This document shows positions 55,600 to 64,000 of a stretch of DNA of 64,000 nucleotides, one piece after another. Each line of letters begins with the position of its first letter. The first letter of the stretch is position 1. The stretch comes from Dactylosporangium aurantiacum (GTDB lineage Bacteria > Actinomycetota > Actinomycetes > Mycobacteriales > Micromonosporaceae). The notes under the pieces were generated by a model. That model saw only the letters and a list, made by a program, of their open reading frames with translations, did not search any database and was not told the DNA's origin. The translations under genes were made by a program, and so were the position numbers. The DNA is taken from the NCBI RefSeq assembly GCF_000716715.1, contig NZ_JNYJ01000022.1, positions 62,001 to 126,000 on the forward strand, read 5' to 3'.

Positions 55600-58500
55600 T
55601 CAGACGTCGAGGCCTCCGAGGACGAAGAGGCCGGCCCAGGTCCGTGGGATGAGCCGGTTGGCGGGGCGGGCGTCGAGCCAGGAGAGTTTCGCCGTCCGCA
55701 GCGCCGCGGCGACGCCCGTGTTGCCGGCGAGGGCGGCCCAGAAGGCGCTCATGATCTCGGCGGTCGCTTCGTCGTCGATGGCGTACAGGCTGCCGACGAC
55801 CGCGTGCGCGCCGCGGGAGAACAGGGCGAGCGGGAAGCCGGCCAGCTCGACGCCGCCGCGGAGGCGGACGCCGGAGTAGCACGAGGCGAGGACACACACG
55901 GGCGGGAAGTGCAGGGCCAGCGCCTCGGCGGCGGTGAGGACGTTGCCGTCGGGGAGGCGTTTGGACTGGCCCCAGCCGTGGTCGGGGTCGTCGTCGCCGT
56001 GCACGGCCATGGCGAACAGGGCCGGCGCCGGTTCGGTGGGCTCGCGCAGCGCCTCCAGCAGCGGCAGGCGCTCGCTGAGCTCCACCAGATTGTGCAGGTG
56101 CAGCCGGAGCGCGTCGAGCTCCGCCTTCGTGTGGGTGAGTTCCTCGGTGTCGTACACCGCGATCGCGTGCGCGTCCATGGTGGCACGCTGGGTGCCGAGC
56201 AGGTGGGCCACCGTCGTCAGGGAGGCGTGGACGGTGACGACGGCGACGTCCAGGAGGTGGCGGTCGTCGTCGGCCCGCAGGGCGTCGAAGGCGACGTCGA
56301 ACAGGCCGGTGGGGATGACCAGGATCCGCAGCGGGTCGGCCCGGGTGCGGCCGCGCAGCAGGTCGAGGAGGGCGGGCGGCAGCAGCGCGTCACGCAGCTG
56401 TTCCAGGGTCCGCCAGTACCTGGCGTCGTACCGCGACAGCCGGCTGACCCGGCCCGGCAGTGGCACCACGTCGAACAGGTCGTGCTCGGTGCCGTCGCCG
56501 GTGATCCAGGTGAGCCGGCGGTACAGCACGGCGGGCGCGCCGGGCACGTCGAGGATGCTCATCGTGCTCGGCATGAGCTGGAGCAGGACGGTGGTGGTGC
56601 CGGACGCGGCGACCCGGCGCACGATCTGCCGGCTGTCGGCGTGGAGCACGCAACGGCCGTCGGACAGGGCGCCGATGATGCCGAGGATCTCGTCGGCCTG
56701 CGCGACGCTGGCCTTGCGCCGGGCGCTGATCGCCTCGCTCGCCCGGTGCAGCGCCCGCTGGCCGGAGCCCGGCTCCGCCTCCGGCTCGTCCTGGTCCTCG
56801 GCCAGCGTCGGGACCGCGTTGTTGGCCGCGATGATCCGCTCGGCCACCGTCCTGATCTCGGCGGTGATGTCGGGGCGGCCGGCCAGCTCGGTGAGCATGA
56901 TCCCGACCCGGTCCCGGCGGACGGCCTCCATGATCAGGTCCGCGGCGGCGGGGTCGGCCAGGGCGAGGGCGAGGTCGGCCGCCTCGCGGAACAGGGTCCG
57001 GTACCGCACGGTCAGGCGTTCCCGCCCGGCCGGCGTGGAGACGGTGACGAACAGCCCGGCGACCCCTTGTACCGCGGACAGCAGGCGGCTCAGGCGGCGG
57101 GCGTCGGCCGTGCCGGGCCGGCCGCACGCCTGCGCCGCGATCTGCCAGGCGCTGACCAGCGCCGTGGTGTCCAGGGACACGCCGTCGACGGCGAGGAGCC
57201 CGGTCGCGTCGAGCGCGTCCCGCTCGGCCCTGGCCCACGCGTCGCCGGACCCCGTCCCGGCCGCGTCGGCATGCTCGGCGGTGCGGCGCCACCAGTCGGC
57301 CCGCGCCGCCAGCAGCTTGCCCCGGTGGACGGGCAGCGCCTGGGCGAGCAGCTCGTCGAGCTGGCCGAGCACGTCGGGGTCGCCGGGCGCGCACCACCGC
57401 GCGGCGTCGACCGCGGCGTTGATCCGCAGCCCGGCCCGCAGCCCTTCCCGGCTCGCCCGCACCGCGGTCCGGGCCGCCGCCAGCCGCTGCGCCGGCTCGC
57501 CCTCGTCGGCCTGCAGCCGGGCCCGCATGAGGTCGGTCGCGATCAGGCCGTTGTGCCCATCCAGGCGGTACGCGGCGGCGGCGACGTCGAGCCAGCCGTT
57601 GGCGAGCCGCCGGTCCGCCTCCGACCCCCCGGTGCGGCCGGACCGCCACAGCTGGTCGGCCGCGTCGTAGGCGGCGTTGCCGAGCGACAGGCGGCGGCCC
57701 CGGATGCCCGCCGTTTCGAGTGCCGCGGCCACGGGCAGGTACGCCTCCGGCGGGGCGCCGGCGGCCGGGGCGCCGGGGGTGCCGGCCACGCTCAGCTCGA
57801 CCCGCTGGACGAACAGGTCGTAGGCCAGGTCACGGTCGCCGAGGTGGGCGGCGTTGTACGCGGCGATCGACAGCGCCCGCCGGTTGACCAGCTCGTTGCC
57901 GGACGTCTCGGCCCAGCGCCGGACCTCCTGCTCGACCCGGCGGAACGTGTCCCGGTCGCCGCGTTTGCGGGCCACGGCCGCGAGCCTGGTGTACGCCTCG
58001 AGCGCCAGCGACGGCCGGGTGTCCCGGATCGGGTCGGCGAGCGGCAGCAGCCGGCCCACGTACCGGTCGACCAGCTCGATGTCACCGAGGTTCTCCGCGG
58101 TGAGGGTCAGCCACTTCAGCGACCTGATGGCGATCGCCCGGACCAGCTCGTCGCGCGGTTCCGGCCAGGTGACCAGCGTCGCGGCGAACGGGCCGGGCGC
58201 GTCCGGCGCCTCGGTGAGCACCTGTTCGGCGGCCTCGCGCAGCAGGTCGACGGCGGCGGTCCACTGCCGCACCGCCTGCAGCGAACGGCCGAGGCGCGTC
58301 ATGCACCAGCCGAGCAGGAGCGGGTCGTCGAGGTCACGAGCCAGCTCGACCGCCCGGCGCTGGTACGCCACCCGGGTCTCGAGGTCGTCGTGGTGCGGCT
58401 CGCCGGGCCTGGGCGGCTGCGCGGACGCGTACGCGCTGACGAGCCCGACGACCCGGCCGTACGCGGCGAACCGGTCGGCGGGGGCGTCACCGGTGTGGGC

Positions 58501-58725
58501 GAGCAGCCGTTCGGCGGCGACACGGACGACGGCCGGGTTCGGCCGGCCCGGCCGCTTCGCGGGTCCGTCCGTCGCGCCGCCGGCGCGTGGCTCGCGGGTC
58601 TGCGAGTCGGCGGACAGGCACACGATCGCCAGCAGCGACTGCCGCTGCGCCGGGTCCGTGGTCGCCTCGGCCGCGGCGAGCACCTCCTCCCACGACCCGG
58701 CCGGGACGACACCGTCACCGGACAC
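55600..58725 (-). CDS. CHAT-domain protease with TPR-like repeats
   Basis: 1041 residues. The first ~650 are all-helical TPR-like (ELARDLDDPLLLGWCMTRLG, AVRQWTAAVDLLREAAEQ, AVARKRGDRDTFRRVEQEV). The C-terminal ~330 form a caspase-like CHAT domain with its catalytic dyad: His909 (ALFAMAVHGDDD) and Cys949 (VCVLASCYSG), 40 residues apart as usual, and the ending YAIDDEATAEIMSAFW. Starts 11 bp inside the preceding gene and is the third gene of an operon that begins with an ECF sigma gene. CHAT-TPR proteases include separase relatives and the type III-E CRISPR protease; here the substrate is unknown, and the coupled small protein is the first candidate. Confidence 0.9.
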   Translation of the reverse strand: MSGDGVVPAGSWEEVLAAAEATTDPAQRQSLLAIVCLSADSQTREPRAGGATDGPAKRPGRPNPAVVRVAAERLLAHTGDAPADRFAAYGRVVGLVSAYASAQPPRPGEPHHDDLETRVAYQRRAVELARDLDDPLLLGWCMTRLGRSLQAVRQWTAAVDLLREAAEQVLTEAPDAPGPFAATLVTWPEPRDELVRAIAIRSLKWLTLTAENLGDIELVDRYVGRLLPLADPIRDTRPSLALEAYTRLAAVARKRGDRDTFRRVEQEVRRWAETSGNELVNRRALSIAAYNAAHLGDRDLAYDLFVQRVELSVAGTPGAPAAGAPPEAYLPVAAALETAGIRGRRLSLGNAAYDAADQLWRSGRTGGSEADRRLANGWLDVAAAAYRLDGHNGLIATDLMRARLQADEGEPAQRLAAARTAVRASREGLRAGLRINAAVDAARWCAPGDPDVLGQLDELLAQALPVHRGKLLAARADWWRRTAEHADAAGTGSGDAWARAERDALDATGLLAVDGVSLDTTALVSAWQIAAQACGRPGTADARRLSRLLSAVQGVAGLFVTVSTPAGRERLTVRYRTLFREAADLALALADPAAADLIMEAVRRDRVGIMLTELAGRPDITAEIRTVAERIIAANNAVPTLAEDQDEPEAEPGSGQRALHRASEAISARRKASVAQADEILGIIGALSDGRCVLHADSRQIVRRVAASGTTTVLLQLMPSTMSILDVPGAPAVLYRRLTWITGDGTEHDLFDVVPLPGRVSRLSRYDARYWRTLEQLRDALLPPALLDLLRGRTRADPLRILVIPTGLFDVAFDALRADDDRHLLDVAVVTVHASLTTVAHLLGTQRATMDAHAIAVYDTEELTHTKAELDALRLHLHNLVELSERLPLLEALREPTEPAPALFAMAVHGDDDPDHGWGQSKRLPDGNVLTAAEALALHFPPVCVLASCYSGVRLRGGVELAGFPLALFSRGAHAVVGSLYAIDDEATAEIMSAFWAALAGNTGVAAALRTAKLSWLDARPANRLIPRTWAGLFVLGGLDV

Positions 58726-59242
58726 CGGTCACCCGCACACCGATGACCGGGTTGCCGGTCAGCCCGGCGGCCGGCATGGACCCGGTGAGCTCGACGCCGT
58801 CGTCGTCGGGCGAGACCGTCAGCTCGACACTCGCCGAGGCCGGCCCCTCGACCATGAACGCGACGGCGCGCACGCCGGGGCCGGCGAACGCCGGCAGCCA
58901 CAGCGACACCGTCCACGCCCCGTCGTGCAGCCCGGCGTGCAGCTCCGGCCACGCCTCGAGCCGCTCCGGGGCCCGCCCGACCAGGGCCGTGAACACGGCG
59001 CGGTCGTCCACCGGGGTGATGTAGGCGGCCTGACCGCCGCGCACGCCCGCGGCCAGCTGCGCCTGCCAGGTGGCGACGACCTCGGTGAGCTCCTCGTGGG
59101 TGAACCGTTCGCTGTTCTTCACCCGCAGCAGCAGGTCGTCGAGGTCGACACGCTCGCCGATGCGGGCGAGGAGCTCCTCGTCGGCCCGCCGGTACCGCTC
59201 CTGCACCGCACGGAACTCGTCGTCGCGGATCTGCTCGTCCAT
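58715..59242 (-). CDS. Small protein of unknown function between sigma and CHAT genes
   Basis: 175 residues. The ATG at 59242 is chosen because AGGAG lies 5 bp upstream; a GTG at 59248 would leave no spacing. N-terminal ~70 residues are helical and charged (FRAVQERYRRADEELLARI, DDLLLRVKNSERFTHEELTEVV); the C-terminal ~100 are beta-rich (WTVSLWLPAFAGPGVRAVAF, SASVELTVSPDDDGVEL). No membrane segment or known domain. It overlaps the CHAT gene by 11 bp and follows the sigma gene by 2 bp, so stoichiometric expression with both is likely. It could be a sigma-binding inhibitor or the protease's substrate. Confidence 0.7.
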   Translation of the reverse strand: MDEQIRDDEFRAVQERYRRADEELLARIGERVDLDDLLLRVKNSERFTHEELTEVVATWQAQLAAGVRGGQAAYITPVDDRAVFTALVGRAPERLEAWPELHAGLHDGAWTVSLWLPAFAGPGVRAVAFMVEGPASASVELTVSPDDDGVELTGSMPAAGLTGNPVIGVRVTGVR

Positions 59243-59244
59243 GA

Positions 59245-59742
59245 TCACTCCTCATCCCGCGTCGCGGTGTCTGCATCGAGGCGTCGTTTCAGATTTTCCC
59301 GGGCGTGCCGCAGGTGCGACCGGACCGTGCCCTCGGTCATGCCGAGGTGGTCCGCGATCTCGGTGTGCTTCCAGCCGTCGTAGTGCAGCGCGAACACCTT
59401 CCGCTGGTTCGGCGGCAGGCTCCGCAGCGCCGCCATCACCCGCCGGTGCTCCTCGCCGAGGTCGAGGGCGGCGACGCCGTCCGGGTCGGCGGGGTCCGTC
59501 TGGACGACGTCGGCGTGGTCGTGGTCGCGTTCCCGGCCGCGGATGCGGTGCAGGTGCCGGGCCGCCACCTTGTACACCCAGGCCTTCGGGTGCTCGATCG
59601 TGTCCCACTGCTTGTACGCGTCGATCATCGCCTCGGTGGCGGCGTCCTTGGCCTGCTCCAGGTTCCAGCTGGACTTGATGAGATAGCCCAGCAGCATCGG
59701 CATCGTGGTGCGGAAGAACGTGTCGAACTCCGGCTCGTCCAT
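59245..59742 (-). CDS. ECF RNA polymerase sigma factor
   Basis: 165 residues from the ATG at 59742 (GGGAG about 10 bp upstream). Region 2: FRTTMPMLLGYLIKSSWNLE, AKDAATEAMIDAYKQWD, HPKAWVYKVAARHL. Region 4: LPPNQRKVFALHYDGWKHTE, IADHLGMTEGTVRSHLRHAR. No anti-sigma gene of the zinc or transmembrane type is adjacent; instead the operon continues with a small soluble protein and a CHAT protease. First gene of the operon. Confidence 0.88.
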   Translation of the reverse strand: MDEPEFDTFFRTTMPMLLGYLIKSSWNLEQAKDAATEAMIDAYKQWDTIEHPKAWVYKVAARHLHRIRGRERDHDHADVVQTDPADPDGVAALDLGEEHRRVMAALRSLPPNQRKVFALHYDGWKHTEIADHLGMTEGTVRSHLRHARENLKRRLDADTATRDEE

Positions 59743-59831
59743 CAGCGGTGCACTCCCTTCTTCGGTAGCGCAGTGCATCTGACGGACGCCGCCGTGCAAT
59801 GCCGGACCGGCGAACTTCTCCGGTCCGCTCC

Positions 59832-60707
59832 TCAGCGGCTGCCCCAGTAGTCGGCGAGGCCGTAGAAGCCCTGGTTGAAGGTGATGTGCCGGGCGAGGAA
59901 CACCGCCAGCGGGCGGTTCGTCGCCATCAGCGGCGCGAGCTGCTCGCCGGCCTGCGCGATCAGCTCGGCCAGCCGCGCGTCGACGGTCTCCCGGTCGACG
60001 CCGAGCAGCAGGGCGTTGACGTCGCCCCAGGTGACGTCGCGCTCGTACGTGCCGTAGTCGTTCAGGATCCGGATGATCCGCTGGACCAGCCGGCCCGCGT
60101 CGACCAGCGCGTCGACGTCGGTGACCGGTGCGGCGGTCGTGGCGATCCAGTGCGACAGGAACACCAGCGAGTAGCCGAACTCGGCGCCGGCCAGGTATTC
60201 GTCCAATGTGGGCAGCGCCCGGGCGGGGTCGGACTTCCACCGCCAGTCGCGCGCCATCGACTCGAGCATCCGGCGTACGTCGTCCTGCCAGATCCCGGCG
60301 AGCGCGGGGAACGCGGGCGAGGTGGCGAGCTCGGCGCGGATCTCGGCGAGGAGGCCGGCGAGCTGGTCACCGGCCGGGGCCGGGGTGCCGTCGACGACGG
60401 CGAGGCACCGGGCCACGATGTCGTCGATCTCCGCCTGGGTGGTGGCGAGCAGGTCCATCAGCCGGTCCACCGCGAAGATCCACATTGTGATGCGGTTGGC
60501 GGGGCGGAGCTGCCCCGCGCTCAGCCACGGCGCGCAGAACGTGTTCGCCAGGGCGATCGTGCTGAAGAACGGGCCGTCGAAGGGCTTGGCGGGAAACAGG
60601 TCCGGATATGCGCCGGCGCAGGCGATCAGGTCGCGCTGGACGTGGCTGGCGACGGCGCAGACCGCGCCGGCCTCCCGCGGGGCGAGCAGGTCAGCGATCG
60701 CGGTCAC
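59832..60707 (-). CDS. Class I terpene synthase-like protein
   Basis: 291 residues, all-helical. Two metal-binding motifs sit at expected spacing: an Asp-rich motif reduced to D81RLMD (AVDRLMDLL) and an NSE-like motif N216DYGTYERD224 (ILNDYGTYERDVTW), close to the NDLATYERD-type motif of diterpene synthases. A reduced first motif may alter substrate use. Starts 15 bp after the conservon GTPase gene on the same strand, so it is probably the fifth gene of that operon. Product unknown. Confidence 0.65.
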   Translation of the reverse strand: MTAIADLLAPREAGAVCAVASHVQRDLIACAGAYPDLFPAKPFDGPFFSTIALANTFCAPWLSAGQLRPANRITMWIFAVDRLMDLLATTQAEIDDIVARCLAVVDGTPAPAGDQLAGLLAEIRAELATSPAFPALAGIWQDDVRRMLESMARDWRWKSDPARALPTLDEYLAGAEFGYSLVFLSHWIATTAAPVTDVDALVDAGRLVQRIIRILNDYGTYERDVTWGDVNALLLGVDRETVDARLAELIAQAGEQLAPLMATNRPLAVFLARHITFNQGFYGLADYWGSR

Positions 60708-60722
60708 TTCATGATCATACGG

Positions 60723-61322
60723 TCAGCCGACCGGGACGGGCTCCTCCATGGCCATGACGTGCTCCACCAGGCTGATCAGCCCCTGCTTGGCGCTCTTGCG
60801 GTTGCGCGCGTCGCACAGGACCAGCGGGACCTGCGGATCGAGGTCGAGCGCCAGCCGCACCTCCTCGGCGTCGTAGACCGGGGCGCCGTCGAAGCAGTTG
60901 ACCGCCACGATGAACGGCGTGCCGTGGCGCTCGAAGTAGTCGACCGACGGAAAACAGTCGGCGAGCCGGCGGGTGTCGGCGAGCACGACCGCGCCGATCG
61001 CGCCCAGGGCCAGCTCGTCCCACAGGTACGAGAACCGGTCCTGGCCCGGGGTGCCGAACAGGTACAGCACGAGGTCGGCGGTGATGGTGATCCGGCCGAA
61101 GTCCATGGCCACGGTGGTGGTGGTCTTCGCGTCGACGCCGGAGGTGTCGTCGATGCCGATGCCGACCTCGGTGAGCCGCTCCTCGGTGGTCAGCGGCTCG
61201 ATCTCGCTGACCGCACCGACGAACGTGGTCTTGCCGGCGCCGAACCCGCCGGCGATCAGGATCTTCACGGTGGAGGGCAGCGGCCCGCCACCGCCGGCCG
61301 GTTCAGAGAGCGTTGAGACCAT
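60723..61322 (-). CDS. cvnD: Conservon small GTPase (CvnD)
   Basis: 199 residues. P-loop GGFGAGKTT near residue 25, the switch TTTTVAMDFGRI, and FGTPGQDRFSYLWDELA in place of DxxG, all as in CvnD proteins. Overlaps the DUF742 gene by 20 bp. In Streptomyces, CvnA-D form a membrane-associated complex resembling eukaryotic G-protein-coupled signalling. Confidence 0.93.
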   Translation of the reverse strand: MVSTLSEPAGGGGPLPSTVKILIAGGFGAGKTTFVGAVSEIEPLTTEERLTEVGIGIDDTSGVDAKTTTTVAMDFGRITITADLVLYLFGTPGQDRFSYLWDELALGAIGAVVLADTRRLADCFPSVDYFERHGTPFIVAVNCFDGAPVYDAEEVRLALDLDPQVPLVLCDARNRKSAKQGLISLVEHVMAMEEPVPVG

Positions 61323-61683
61323 TGATGACCGCCTTGAGTAAATGGTGGCGTTGCGGCTGCGCGGTCGACCGGGGCCCGCTGGTCAGGATCTGCCCGGCGC
61401 TGAGCAGGTCGCCGAGCAGCACCCGGACGGTGCCGAGCGGCAGGTGCAGGTGCGCCGACACCTCGGCCACGGACAGCGGCCGCTGGCACAGATTGAGGAT
61501 CGCGGCCTGCTCCGGGTGCAGGTCGGCGCGGGCCGCGCCGGCCGGCTGCGTCGCGACGACCACCGCGATGAGATCGAACTCGCCTTCGGACGGACGGGTG
61601 CGTCCCTGTGTCATCGCGTACGGCCGGACGAACGGTCCGGCCTCGTCGTCAGCCCAGGCGGGCCCGTCGGTCTGCCCGTTCAC
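61303..61683 (-). CDS. cvnC: Conservon DUF742 protein (CvnC)
   Basis: 126 residues from a GTG overlapping the roadblock gene stop by 4 bp. Family landmarks: FVRPYAMTQGRT, HPEQAAILNLCQRPLSVAEV, LPLGTVRVLLGDL. A winged-helix-like adaptor of the conservon. Confidence 0.92.
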   Translation of the reverse strand: MNGQTDGPAWADDEAGPFVRPYAMTQGRTRPSEGEFDLIAVVVATQPAGAARADLHPEQAAILNLCQRPLSVAEVSAHLHLPLGTVRVLLGDLLSAGQILTSGPRSTAQPQRHHLLKAVINGLNAL

Positions 61684-62099
61684 GTCGCGTCAACCGCGTC
61701 CGCGGGGGTTCGCTCGGCGGTGGCCAGGTACTTGCCGACCCGGGCGACCAGCATGGCCATCTCGTACGTGATGAGGCCGATGTCGGCGTCGGAGCCGGTC
61801 AGGACCGCCAGGAAGGCGCCGTGCCCGGCGGCCGTCACCAGCATGAACCCGGATTCCATCTCGACGATCGTCTGCCGCACGGCGCCCGTGCCGAAGCGGC
61901 GGCCCGCGCCGCGGGCGATGCTCTGCAGGCCGGAGGCGATGGCGGCGAAGTGGTCCGCGTCGTCCTTGGTGAGCCCGTCGGACGCGGCGAGCAGCAGCCC
62001 GTCGGCCGACAGCACCACCGCCTGCTGCAGGTGCCCGACGCGTTTGACGAGATCGTTGAGCAACCACTGCAACTCAGCGACCGGATGTTTCTGCTGCAC
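61680..62099 (-). CDS. cvnB: Conservon roadblock/LC7 protein (CvnB)
   Basis: 139 residues from the GTG at 62099, preferred because GGAG lies 8 bp upstream; a GTG at 62132 lacks a site and abuts the kinase stop. Roadblock fold: LNDLVKRVGHLQQAVVLSAD, LASGLQSIARGAG-like helix, FMLVTAAGHGAFLAVL. Acts as GTPase-activating or scaffolding partner for CvnD. Confidence 0.92.
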   Translation of the reverse strand: MQQKHPVAELQWLLNDLVKRVGHLQQAVVLSADGLLLAASDGLTKDDADHFAAIASGLQSIARGAGRRFGTGAVRQTIVEMESGFMLVTAAGHGAFLAVLTGSDADIGLITYEMAMLVARVGKYLATAERTPADAVDAT

Positions 62100-62132
62100 C
62101 GAACTGTCTCCTTCTACCAGGTCCCGCCGCAC

Positions 62133-64000
62133 TTACCGGTTCTCGCCGTCGGTTTCCGGCCGGTCGCCCGGCTCACCGGTGCCGTCGGACGCCTGCACCA
62201 CCTGCCCGGCCTGCCCGGCCTGCTCGGCCTGCTCGGCCTGCTCCCGGCCGCGGACCGTCTGCTGCTGGTAGCTGGCCCAGCGGTGGCGGGTCTCCTCGGG
62301 GCTCAGGGGCGCGTTGCCGGCCGCCCCGTTGGTGGTGTCCTGCGCCGCGCCGTTCGACCCGGTCTGGCGGACCCGGCGGGGCAGGCCGTTCGGCGTCGGC
62401 GGCAGCGCGACCGGCACCGGCGCGGCGGGAGCGGCGGGCACGGCCGGCGCCGCGGGCACGGAGGACCCGGCAGACACGGACGGCGTGGCGGGCACGGACG
62501 ACATGGCGGGCACGGACGGCGTGGCGGGCACGGACGACGCGGGCACGGACGGCACCGGAGGCGCGGTGGGCGCGGCGGGCGCGGGCGGCGCCGCCTGACT
62601 CACGGCGACCGGGGCCGAGGAAGGGGCCGGGGAAGCCGTCGGCGCCGGGGCGGCCGGTGCGGGGACCAGCGCCGGCGGCCGGGCGGCCGGTGCGGCCGTC
62701 CGCACCGGGGCCGCGGCGACCAGCAGGCCACCGGTGCGCGCGGTCGCGTGCATCGCCGTGACCGGGGCGCCCTGGTCGGCGGCCGCCAGCTCCGGCTGCG
62801 CCGCCACCGCGGGCTCCGCCTGCGGCGCCCCCAGCGGTTCGGTGGCCACGACGAGCGCCGCCGGGATCAGCACGATGGCGGTCGTCCCACCGTACGGCGA
62901 GCTGCGCAGCTCGACCCGGATGCCGTGCCGCACCGCGAGCCGGCCGACGACGAACAGCCCCAGCCGGACGGTGCTGGACAGCACGAACTCCGGCGGCGCC
63001 TTCAGCTCGGCGTTGGCGGCGGCGAGGTCCTCCTCGCTCATGCCGAGCCCGCGGTCCTCGACCTCCACCACGTAGCCGTTGGTGACCAGCTGCCCGGTCA
63101 CCTGCACCTGGGTGTGCGGCGGGGAGAAGGCGGTCGCGTTCTCGATCAGCTCGGCGAGCAGGTGGGCGGTGTCACCGGCGGCGATACCGGCGACGCCGGC
63201 CGGGTTCGGCGGCGGGACGGTGACCCGGGTGTAGTCCTCGACCTCGGCGACCGCGGCGCGGATGACGTCGATGACCGGCACCGGCCGGCGCCAGGTCCGC
63301 CCGGCGGTGGCGCCGGCGAGCACGATGAGGTTCTCGGCGTTGCGGCGCATGCGGGTGGCGAGGTGGTCGAGGCGGAACAGGCCGTCGAGGTTGTCCGGGT
63401 CGTTCTCCCGGCGCTCCATGTCGTCCAGCAGGGTCAGCTGCCGGTGCACCAGGCCCTGGGTACGGCGGGCCAGGCTCAGGTACACGTCGCGGACGCTGCG
63501 GCGCATCTCGGCCTGCTCGACGGCGGTGCGGATCGCGGTCTCCTGCACCTGGTTGAACGCGGTGCCGAGCTGCCCGACCTCGTCCCGGCCGAACGCCAGC
63601 GGCGGCGCCTCGGCCGCGACGTCGACCGTCTCGCCGCGCCGGATACGGTCGACGACCCCGGGCAGCCGCTCGTTGGCGAGGGTGAACGCCGCGGTGCGCA
63701 GCCGCTCCAGCTGCCGGATCAGGGACCGGGCGGTGGTGATCGAGATGACGATCGAGGCGACGACCGCGATCAGGCCGAGGCCACCGGCGAGCGAGATGCG
63801 CACGATGACGCCGATCGCGGCGGAGCCGGCGCGGTCGATGAGGTGGTCGGCGGCCCGCAGCACCAGCTCGCGCAGCTGGACGAAGACCGGCTCCACGGTG
63901 CTCTGCCAGGTCGCCAGGTCGATCGGTGGCGGCCCGTTGACCCGGCCCTTGTCGACGATCAGGTCCTCGGCCGCGCGCAGCTTGTTGAACGTGTCGCCGC
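62133..64000 (-). CDS. cvnA: Conservon sensor kinase (CvnA), 5' end outside window
   Basis: The frame is open to the window edge (upstream codons read ..FNKLRAAEDLIVDKGRVNG), so at least 621 residues are present and the N-terminal sensor part is cut off. Visible: a membrane helix (ISLAGGLGLIAVVASIVISI), HAMP, a dimerisation region lacking a standard H-box (MERRENDPDNLDGLFRLDHL), HATPase (LLAELIENATAFSPP, VEDRGLGMSEEDL) and a ~250-residue Pro/Ala/Val/Ser-rich C-terminal tail. First gene of the conservon. Confidence 0.92.
   Translation of the reverse strand, partial: GDTFNKLRAAEDLIVDKGRVNGPPPIDLATWQSTVEPVFVQLRELVLRAADHLIDRAGSAAIGVIVRISLAGGLGLIAVVASIVISITTARSLIRQLERLRTAAFTLANERLPGVVDRIRRGETVDVAAEAPPLAFGRDEVGQLGTAFNQVQETAIRTAVEQAEMRRSVRDVYLSLARRTQGLVHRQLTLLDDMERRENDPDNLDGLFRLDHLATRMRRNAENLIVLAGATAGRTWRRPVPVIDVIRAAVAEVEDYTRVTVPPPNPAGVAGIAAGDTAHLLAELIENATAFSPPHTQVQVTGQLVTNGYVVEVEDRGLGMSEEDLAAANAELKAPPEFVLSSTVRLGLFVVGRLAVRHGIRVELRSSPYGGTTAIVLIPAALVVATEPLGAPQAEPAVAAQPELAAADQGAPVTAMHATARTGGLLVAAAPVRTAAPAARPPALVPAPAAPAPTASPAPSSAPVAVSQAAPPAPAAPTAPPVPSVPASSVPATPSVPAMSSVPATPSVSAGSSVPAAPAVPAAPAAPVPVALPPTPNGLPRRVRQTGSNGAAQDTTNGAAGNAPLSPEETRHRWASYQQQTVRGREQAEQAEQAGQAGQVVQASDGTGEPGDRPETDGENR

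Noticed and set aside
55804..58746. 980-codon plus-strand frame opposite the CHAT gene
   Set aside because: Codon composition and Gly/Arg/Gln-rich residues are those of an antisense shadow; the minus-strand CHAT domain is unambiguous.

Overview
The window is very G+C-rich chromosomal DNA with strong GC3 codon bias, many GTG starts and many 4-base ATGA/GTGA gene overlaps. A conservon operon (sensor kinase, roadblock protein, DUF742 protein, small GTPase), Tat-exported enzymes, ThuA/FIMAH secreted proteins, a NACHT-WD40 protein and a CHAT protease all point to a filamentous actinomycete. Micromonosporaceae fits best; this is inferred from gene content, not from a marker gene. I found no rRNA, tRNA, CRISPR array, insertion sequence or prophage.

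Layout. 1-8.8 kb: the tail of a beta-lactamase-fold hydrolase, an OmpR-type response regulator/kinase pair, an MmyB-type regulator, a metallo-beta-lactamase-fold hydrolase overlapping a type-B carboxylesterase, a GAF protein and a NarL-type kinase. 9-15.4 kb: a broken lectin-repeat metalloprotease, a LysR regulator divergent from a class A beta-lactamase-like gene with only 11 bp between start codons, a Tat-exported MBL protein, an RraA-like protein, and an ECF sigma gene coupled to a membrane-anchored beta-propeller. 15.4-21.3 kb: a sugar-uptake operon (two permeases, binding lipoprotein, glycosidase-like enzyme) divergent from its LacI regulator, with two matching operator candidates. 21.3-30.3 kb: a HEAT-like membrane protein, a subtilase with a tryptophan-pentad tail, a CHASE3/HAMP/GAF kinase carrying a collagen-like insert, then a serine hydrolase and a VanZ-RR-HK operon that share an upstream element. 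30.3-41 kb: small secreted proteins, a LysR regulator, an acetyltransferase, a Tat-exported TIM-barrel protein and two divergent multidomain ThuA proteins flanking an A+T-rich patch full of inverted repeats.

41-55.5 kb: a NACHT-transmembrane-WD40 protein, a small lipoprotein divergent from a triple B-lectin membrane protein, a WYL regulator beside a truncated VOC gene, a TROVE/vWA-ARPP-2-like pair, an MFS transporter, a 2H phosphoesterase next to a spore-photoproduct-lyase-like radical SAM enzyme, a CBM-bearing membrane protein and a PrsW protease. 55.6-64 kb: a translationally coupled ECF sigma-small protein-CHAT protease operon, then a conservon with a terpene-synthase-like gene at its end.

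The most system-like loci are the sigma/small protein/CHAT operon (55.6-59.7 kb), the TROVE-vWA plus RNA-end-processing neighbourhood (48.1-53.5 kb), the NACHT-WD40 protein (41.0-44.3 kb) and the two-promoter regulon (26.2-30.3 kb). Short tandem repeats recur at gene ends and inside domain linkers throughout the window.
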